DNA from: an uncultured Collinsella sp.
GTDB taxonomy: Bacteria > Actinomycetota > Coriobacteriia > Coriobacteriales > Coriobacteriaceae
Reading direction: 5' to 3'
NCBI GenBank assembly: GCA_902470915.1
Contig: CABRIB010000069.1
Location: forward strand, 1-10,561
DNA length: 10,561 nucleotides
Shown here: positions 6,976-10,561 of the stretch, piece by piece
How positions within the stretch are numbered: the first letter of the stretch is position 1
Layout of the letters: every line of letters begins with the position of its first letter
The notes under the pieces: generated by a model
Database searches by the model: none
What the model was told of the DNA's origin: nothing
What the model saw: only the letters and a program-made list of their open reading frames with translations
Translations under genes and position numbers: made by a program

Positions 6976-7017
6976 CGGGTCGTATGCAACACCATTGCTG
7001 CGTACGGCCCGTTTTTT
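6976..7017 (+). terminator. rnhB terminator
   Basis: CGGGTCGTATGCA (6976-6988) pairs with TGCGTACGGCCCG (6999-7011) over 13 bp with two G-U pairs and a 10-nt loop, followed directly by six Ts (7012-7017). This is the strongest intrinsic terminator in the window and separates rnhB from the yraN-comM-dprA-trmFO cluster. Confidence 0.93.
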
Positions 7018-7024
7018 GTCTGCA

Positions 7025-7046
7025 TTTGGTCAGCTTTTGGTTAGCT
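7025..7046 (+). repeat. Tandem 11-bp repeat upstream of yraN
   Basis: TTTGGTCAGCT (7025-7035) is followed directly by TTTGGTTAGCT (7036-7046), differing at one base, with a more degenerate third unit (TCCGGTACTT, 7047-7056). A unit of one helical turn between a terminator and the next operon could hold a regulator site, or elements such as TTGGTT could serve as a -35 box. I found no good -10 at the right spacing. Confidence 0.4.
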
Positions 7047-7069
7047 TCCGGTACTTACCCGCATGAAAG

Positions 7070-7090
7070 GTGCCCTCATCATCGGGGCAC
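7070..7090 (+). promoter_or_regulatory. Hairpin in the yraN leader
   Basis: GTGCCC (7070-7075) and GGGCAC (7085-7090) can form a 6-bp stem with a 9-nt loop, 14 nt before the yraN Shine-Dalgarno AAGGAG. No T-tract follows, so it is not a terminator. A role in translation or mRNA stability is possible but unsupported. Confidence 0.3.
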
Positions 7091-7115
7091 TGCAGTGTGC
7101 GGGAAAGGAGACCCC

Positions 7116-7601
7116 ATGAGTGCCGCAAGCAAAAAGAGCAAGACACAGCAGCTCAAGGAGCGTTGGGAAAACGGTGAGCTCGACTGCGGGGCGATGACGC
7201 CCGAGTTTATCAAGGGGCTCAGCCCCCGCGAGCTGGGTATGCTGGGCGAACTGATCACCATCGACTACTTTAACGAGCGCGGCTACACCTTGCTGGAACA
7301 GGGTTATCGTTGCACCGAGGGCGAGGCCGATCTGGTGCTGCTTGATGAGCTCGACGATGTCGTGGTGATGGCCGAGGTCAAGACCAGACGCGTCGCCCTG
7401 GATTGCACCACGCGGGTCTTTCCCGAGGAGGCCGTGGACGCCCAAAAGCAACGCCGCTACCGCCGCATCGCAAGTTGCTATCTCATGGAGCATTATCCGC
7501 TCAAGGCGATTCGCTTCGATGCCGTGGGTGTCACCATTCGCGGCGGGCATATCGCCGAGATCGAGCATCAGTACAACGCGTTCGATTGGCAGGTGTCGTG
7601 A
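7116..7601 (+). CDS. yraN: YraN family protein (UPF0102), PD-(D/E)XK nuclease fold
   Basis: A 161-residue protein of the UPF0102 family, whose fold is that of Holliday-junction-resolvase-like PD-(D/E)XK nucleases; its biological role is not settled. Visible hallmarks: LGMLGELITIDYFNERGY (E45), GYRCTEGEADLVLLD (D72), MAEVKTR (E87-x-K89) and near the end RFDAVGV. These supply the E, D and ExK residues of the nuclease core. The N-terminal stretch before the core is about 40 residues, longer than in E. coli YraN (131 aa), and rich in Lys and Glu. ATG 7116 is chosen because AAGGAG at 7105-7110 lies 5 nt upstream; the open frame extends back to 6984, but that start is inside the rnhB terminator. 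The stop codon shares its A with the comM start (TGATG), so the two are translationally coupled. Association with comM and dprA is common and hints at a role in DNA uptake or recombination. Confidence 0.92.
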   Translation: MSAASKKSKTQQLKERWENGELDCGAMTPEFIKGLSPRELGMLGELITIDYFNERGYTLLEQGYRCTEGEADLVLLDELDDVVVMAEVKTRRVALDCTTRVFPEEAVDAQKQRRYRRIASCYLMEHYPLKAIRFDAVGVTIRGGHIAEIEHQYNAFDWQVS

Positions 7602-9124
7602 TGGCGTTCGAGACGTTTGCCGTTCACGCGGCCTGCATCCGCGGCGTCGAGGCGATTCACGTCACGGTCGAGGTCTCGCTTGCCGGCGGCGTTCCGGGCA
7701 TTCAGATGCTCGGCATCCCGAGTATGGAGGTGATGGAGTCGCGTGGTCGCATTCGCTGTGCGATGCGCTCCGCCGGGTTCGAGATCCCACGCTCGGGCAT
7801 TACGGTCAATCTGGCCCCTGGCGATATTCGCAAGACCGGTAGCGGCTTTGATCTTCCCATCGCCATCGCGGTATTGGCGGCCGATGGTCAGATTCCCCGC
7901 GACAACCTCGATCGTTGTCTTATCGCCGGTGAGCTTGGCTTGGACGGTACGGTGCTTCCTGTCAAGGGCGAGGTGGCGTTTCAGCTGCTGGCTCGCGACA
8001 TGGGGCTGTCTTTTATCGCTGGAAGATCAGACCAGCATGTGCCACTCGCGGGCGTGGATTGCGGATTCATAGATCATTTGTCTCAGCTTGCTCATGGTAT
8101 GGGCGATGCCGCGCGGCATTATCTGGATTCCGAGGGTGTGGAGGCTACTTTTGAGCCCGAACTCGACTATGCCGACGTGCTGGGGCAGGAGGTTGCCAAA
8201 CGCGGCATGGCACTGGCGGCAGCGGGTGAGCTAGGTTTGCTTATGATCGGGTCCCCGGGATCGGGCAAGACGATGCTTGCGCGCCGTATGACCGGCATCC
8301 TGCCTGAGCTTTCCGTTGAGGATCAGCAGGAGGCACTGTGCATCCATTCGGTCTTGGGCGAGAACATCGATGGACTGCTTGCGGGGCATCGGCCGTTTCG
8401 AAGCCCCCATCACAGCATTTCGACAGCGGGCCTCATCGGCGGCGGACGTCCAGTACATCCGGGCGAAATTAGCCTGGCTCATGGCGGCGTGCTCTTTTTG
8501 GACGAGCTTGCTGAGTTTCCCACGGGTGTGCTGCAGACGCTGCGTCAGCCCATCGAACGCGGCTACGTGAGGATCGTACGCGTCGACGGGGCCTTTACCT
8601 TCCCGTCGCGCTTTCAGCTGCTGGCTGCGAGCAATCCCTGCCCCTGCGGCTTTTTGGGCGATCGCGAGGTGCCGTGTCGCTGTTCGGCGGCGATGGTCGA
8701 GCGCTATCGGTCTAAACTGCGCGGTCCTTTGGCCGACCGTATCGACATGATGATCGATGTGACCCGTCCCGACCCCCAAGTGATTATCGAGGGTGCGGAG
8801 GGTATGTCGTCGACTGAGTTGCGTGACTACGTTGCGCGCGGTCGCGCTTTTCGCGCTTGGCGCGAATCCCGTATGGACGATGCGGATGCTGAGGCCGAGG
8901 ATGACGAGACGCGGTCCATTGACGGCGTCGTTTCGACCTTTGAGCTTGATGATGCTGCCGAGAAATGCGTACTCGGCCTGTCCAAACGCACACATCTCAC
9001 AGGGCGTGGCATCGTGCGCCTGGTTCGCATTGCGCGTACGATCGCAGATGTCGCCGAGAGCGAGCAAGTGACGCAGGACCACGTGCTCGAGGCGGCGATG
9101 TACCAGGGAAGGAGGGACCAATGA
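7601..9124 (+). CDS. comM: YifB/ComM family Mg chelatase-like AAA+ ATPase
   Basis: ComM is a hexameric AAA+ helicase that promotes branch migration during integration of transforming DNA. The 507-residue product has the usual length (about 506). Domains: an N-terminal Lon/ChlI-like domain (about 1-165) with ESRGRIR, ITVNLAPGDIRKTGSGFDLPIAI and AGELGLDG; the AAA+ Mg-chelatase core (about 190-400) with Walker A GSPGSGKT at 217-224, RPFRSPHHSIS, Walker B GGVLFLDEL (D301, E302) and a four-Cys segment NPCPCGFLGDREVPCRCS that may bind zinc; LADRIDMMIDV; and a C-terminal Mg_chelatase_C domain (about 405-505) containing an unusually acidic insert (DDADAEAEDDE). Start ATG 7601 overlaps the yraN stop by one base, with only a weak AGGTG ribosome site, indicating coupling. 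It ends in a 4-bp ATGA overlap with dprA. A magnesium chelatase subunit role is unlikely, given the ComM-specific N-terminal domain. Confidence 0.96.
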   Translation: MAFETFAVHAACIRGVEAIHVTVEVSLAGGVPGIQMLGIPSMEVMESRGRIRCAMRSAGFEIPRSGITVNLAPGDIRKTGSGFDLPIAIAVLAADGQIPRDNLDRCLIAGELGLDGTVLPVKGEVAFQLLARDMGLSFIAGRSDQHVPLAGVDCGFIDHLSQLAHGMGDAARHYLDSEGVEATFEPELDYADVLGQEVAKRGMALAAAGELGLLMIGSPGSGKTMLARRMTGILPELSVEDQQEALCIHSVLGENIDGLLAGHRPFRSPHHSISTAGLIGGGRPVHPGEISLAHGGVLFLDELAEFPTGVLQTLRQPIERGYVRIVRVDGAFTFPSRFQLLAASNPCPCGFLGDREVPCRCSAAMVERYRSKLRGPLADRIDMMIDVTRPDPQVIIEGAEGMSSTELRDYVARGRAFRAWRESRMDDADAEAEDDETRSIDGVVSTFELDDAAEKCVLGLSKRTHLTGRGIVRLVRIARTIADVAESEQVTQDHVLEAAMYQGRRDQ

Positions 9125-10056
9125 TGGCCGAGGGGACCTTTGAGCTGCATCCAGGTGACGTGTTGTATCCCGAGACCGTTTTGGAGCTTTCTGATGTACC
9201 CCAGACGCTTTATGTGCGCGGCAACCCCAAGGTGCTTTCGACGCCCGCGCTCTCCATCATCGGCGCGCGTAAGGCCTCGCCGTATGGTCTTGCCGTGGCA
9301 GAGCTTGCGGCAAAGGTGGCGGTCGAGGCGGGAGTGATGGTAGTTTCGGGCGGCGCGGTCGGTTGTGACCAGGCCTCGGGTTGGGCTGCGGTCAACGCCG
9401 GCGGCAAACACGTCGTGGTGCTGGGGACGGGCGCCGACGTGGTCTACCCGCGTTCGAGCGCGGGGCTTATTACTCGCACGCTCGATACGGGTGGCGCGGT
9501 CGTGTCGATCTCTCCGTGGGGCATGGGTCCGCGCAAGTTCGCCTTTCCGCGCCGCAATCGCGTGATCGCGGCCCTGTCGCAAGCCCTCTTTGTATCCGAG
9601 GCGGGTATGCCTTCTGGGACGTTTTCTACAGCCGAGGCTGCTATGGATTTGGGGCGCGAACTTCTTGCCGTGCCGGGGTCGATCCTATCGCCCGAGTCGC
9701 GTGGCACGAATTACCTCATTGCGAACGGTGCCTGCTGCATCATCGACGAGGAATCTATCGAGATGGCTATCTCACGCATCTACGGAACCCTGCGCTACTC
9801 GCGCCCCGATGCTCCCGGCATTGCCGACCTGGATCCAACGCAGCAGACCGTGATGCATGCGCTCATCGCCTCTCCGCTCAAGGTCGACGACATCGCGGCG
9901 CTCGTCTCGCTCGATGCTGTCGGCGTACTCAAACTCTTGGGTTCGCTTGAACTCGAGGGTCTTATCGAGCGCATGATGGATGGAAGGTATGCGCCCTCCA
10001 AGTTTGCCCTTCACGCCCAGACACCCTTCGGTCACAATGGAAAACGTGTCAATTAG
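9121..10056 (+). CDS. dprA: DNA-processing protein DprA (Smf family), divergent
   Basis: DprA binds incoming single-stranded DNA and loads RecA during natural transformation. The 311-residue product has the Rossmann-fold core: LYVRGN (30-35), IIGARKASPYG (46-56), VVSGGAVGCD (74-83), VVVLGTGADVVYP (98-110), FPRRNRVIAALS (142-153), SGTFSTAEAAMDLGRELLAVPGS (165-187) and GTNYLIANGA. A C-terminal winged-helix domain (about 225-295; IADLDPTQQTVMHALIAS..VDDIAALV) is present. The N-terminal SAM-like domain of longer homologues is absent. Oddities: the usual SGLA(R/K)GID..AH..AL reads SGGAVGCDQASGWAAV, losing the basic residue and the His, and the usual SE after the strand following YP reads SI (129-130). 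ATG 9121 (or 9124) follows AAGGAGG at 9109-9115 and overlaps the comM stop (ATGA). A lysine decarboxylase/LOG-type or other Rossmann protein is excluded by the FPRRNR motif and gene context. Confidence 0.93.
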   Translation: MMAEGTFELHPGDVLYPETVLELSDVPQTLYVRGNPKVLSTPALSIIGARKASPYGLAVAELAAKVAVEAGVMVVSGGAVGCDQASGWAAVNAGGKHVVVLGTGADVVYPRSSAGLITRTLDTGGAVVSISPWGMGPRKFAFPRRNRVIAALSQALFVSEAGMPSGTFSTAEAAMDLGRELLAVPGSILSPESRGTNYLIANGACCIIDEESIEMAISRIYGTLRYSRPDAPGIADLDPTQQTVMHALIASPLKVDDIAALVSLDAVGVLKLLGSLELEGLIERMMDGRYAPSKFALHAQTPFGHNGKRVN

Positions 10057-10070
10057 AAAGGTGTTTGCAG

Positions 10071-10517
10071 ATGCAGTTCGATCAGGTGACAGTTATCGGT
10101 GGCGGTCTGGCGGGTTCGGAGTGCGCGATCCAGCTGGCAGATCGCGGTTTTGCCGTAAAGCTGTGCGAGATGCGCCCCCAGGTGAGCTCCCCGGCTCACC
10201 ATACCGATCACCTGGCAGAGCTCGTCTGCTCGAATTCGTTTAAGTCGACCCGTCCGGATTCCGCGGCTGGTTTGCTGAAGGCCGAGCTTGAGCGCATGGG
10301 TTCAGTCCTGCTCGATTGCGCCCATCGCGCGGCTGTTCCCGCCGGCGGTGCCCTGGCGGTCGACCGCGTCAAGTTTTCCGAGCTTGTCGAGGCCGAGGTT
10401 GCCGCTCGTCCCAATATCGAGGTCGTGCACGGCGAGGTCACGCAGATTCCCGAGGGTCACGTGGTCATTGCCGCGGGCCCGCTGTGTTCACCGGCGCTGA
10501 GCGAAGAGGTTATGAAG
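10071..10517 (+). CDS. trmFO: Folate-dependent tRNA (uracil-54-C5)-methyltransferase TrmFO, 3'-truncated
   Basis: TrmFO (formerly Gid) makes m5U54 in the tRNA T-loop using 5,10-methylenetetrahydrofolate and FADH2. The 149 visible residues (family about 435-450) contain the FAD-binding VTVIGGGLAGSECAIQLA (GGGLAG at 10-15), CEMRP, the PAHHTDHLAELVCSNSFKS block with C53 at the same number as the catalytic Cys53 of B. subtilis TrmFO, then VPAGGALAVDR and VVIAAGPLCSPAL. ATG 10071 is chosen because AAAGGTG at 10057-10063 lies 7 nt upstream; an in-frame TTG at 10065 is too close to that site. It begins 14 bp after dprA, so probably the same operon; topA, which lies between dprA and trmFO in Bacillus, is absent here. 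The gene is cut at 10517 by the library end; the residues LSLIHI that follow are adapter, not protein. Confidence 0.96.
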
Positions 10518-10561
10518 CTGTCTCTTATACACATCTGACGCTGCCGACGATACTCCTTGTG
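10518..10561 (-). other. Illumina Nextera i5-side adapter, inverted copy (artefact)
   Basis: The reverse complement of positions 5-48: mosaic end at 10518-10536, Read 1 primer part at 10537-10550, the same index (AAGGAGTA on the minus strand) at 10551-10558 and three bases of P5 at 10559-10561. The shared 44 bp give the contig perfect inverted terminal repeats that are purely technical. No 9-bp target duplication flanks the insert (it starts AGTGGCAAC and ends GTTATGAAG), as expected for tagmentation. Confidence 0.98.

Noticed and set aside
6984..7115. 44-residue N-terminal extension of YraN from an ATG at 6984
   Set aside because: The start lies inside the stem of the rnhB terminator, while ATG 7116 has a good AAGGAG site 5 nt upstream and gives a normal family length.
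7403..7600. Upstream extension of ComM from 7403
   Set aside because: This segment is yraN in another frame; the conserved ComM N-terminus begins at ATG 7601.
49..10517. CRISPR array, tRNA, rRNA, prophage or defence genes
   Set aside because: No regularly spaced repeats, no tRNA-like cloverleaf, and every substantial open frame on the + strand is explained by a recognised core gene.
1..10561. Terminal inverted repeats as the ends of a transposon or composite mobile element
   Set aside because: The repeats are the Nextera adapter with Tn5 mosaic end and index. There is no transposase inside and no target duplication; contents are core chromosomal genes.

Overview
The window is a 10.5 kb, high-GC, tightly packed piece of bacterial chromosome carrying conserved housekeeping and DNA-processing genes, all on the + strand. 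It is not a complete biological unit. Positions 1-48 and 10518-10561 are Illumina Nextera (Tn5 tagmentation) adapter, including the same 8-base index at both ends, so the genomic insert is 49-10517 and the first and last genes (glyS, trmFO) are cut by library construction.

Likely organism: an anaerobic, probably gut-associated member of Actinomycetota class Coriobacteriia (Collinsella-like). This is inferred from the high GC with strong C/G third positions, a two-subunit-type glycyl-tRNA synthetase beta chain (unusual among other actinobacteria), pyruvate phosphate dikinase next to its regulator, folate-dependent TrmFO, and the order rplS-rnhB-yraN-comM-dprA-trmFO. No 16S or marker comparison could be run.

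Layout. (1) 49-2491: the 3' three quarters of glyS, then 34 bp later the gene for the bifunctional regulator of pyruvate phosphate dikinase (PDRP, DUF299 family). (2) 2492-2741: a 250-bp intergenic region with four TTTACC boxes, a TATAGT -10-like box framed by a 7-bp inverted repeat, and a GNRA-type hairpin just before the ribosome binding site. (3) 2742-5492: ppdK, encoding the regulator's presumed substrate, with the target threonine (T476) and catalytic histidine (H478) both visible, ended by a 12-bp-stem terminator. (4) 5606-6109: rplS with its own promoter, a short structured leader and a strong terminator. (5) 6138-7017: rnhB, starting only 28 bp after that terminator and followed by another strong terminator. 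(6) 7116-10517: a translationally coupled cluster yraN-comM-dprA-trmFO with overlapping stop/start codons.

How the genes work together: PDRP and PPDK form a control pair that switches pyruvate/PEP interconversion with the ADP and phosphate state. ComM and DprA act on incoming single-stranded DNA in natural transformation, and YraN is a nuclease-fold protein that commonly travels with them. RnhB removes misincorporated ribonucleotides. GlyS, L19 and TrmFO belong to translation and tRNA modification. I see no phage, CRISPR array, IS element, tRNA or rRNA, and no convincing new system. The points most worth a second look are the adapter ends, the ppdK upstream region, and a DprA with a divergent DNA/nucleotide-binding loop.
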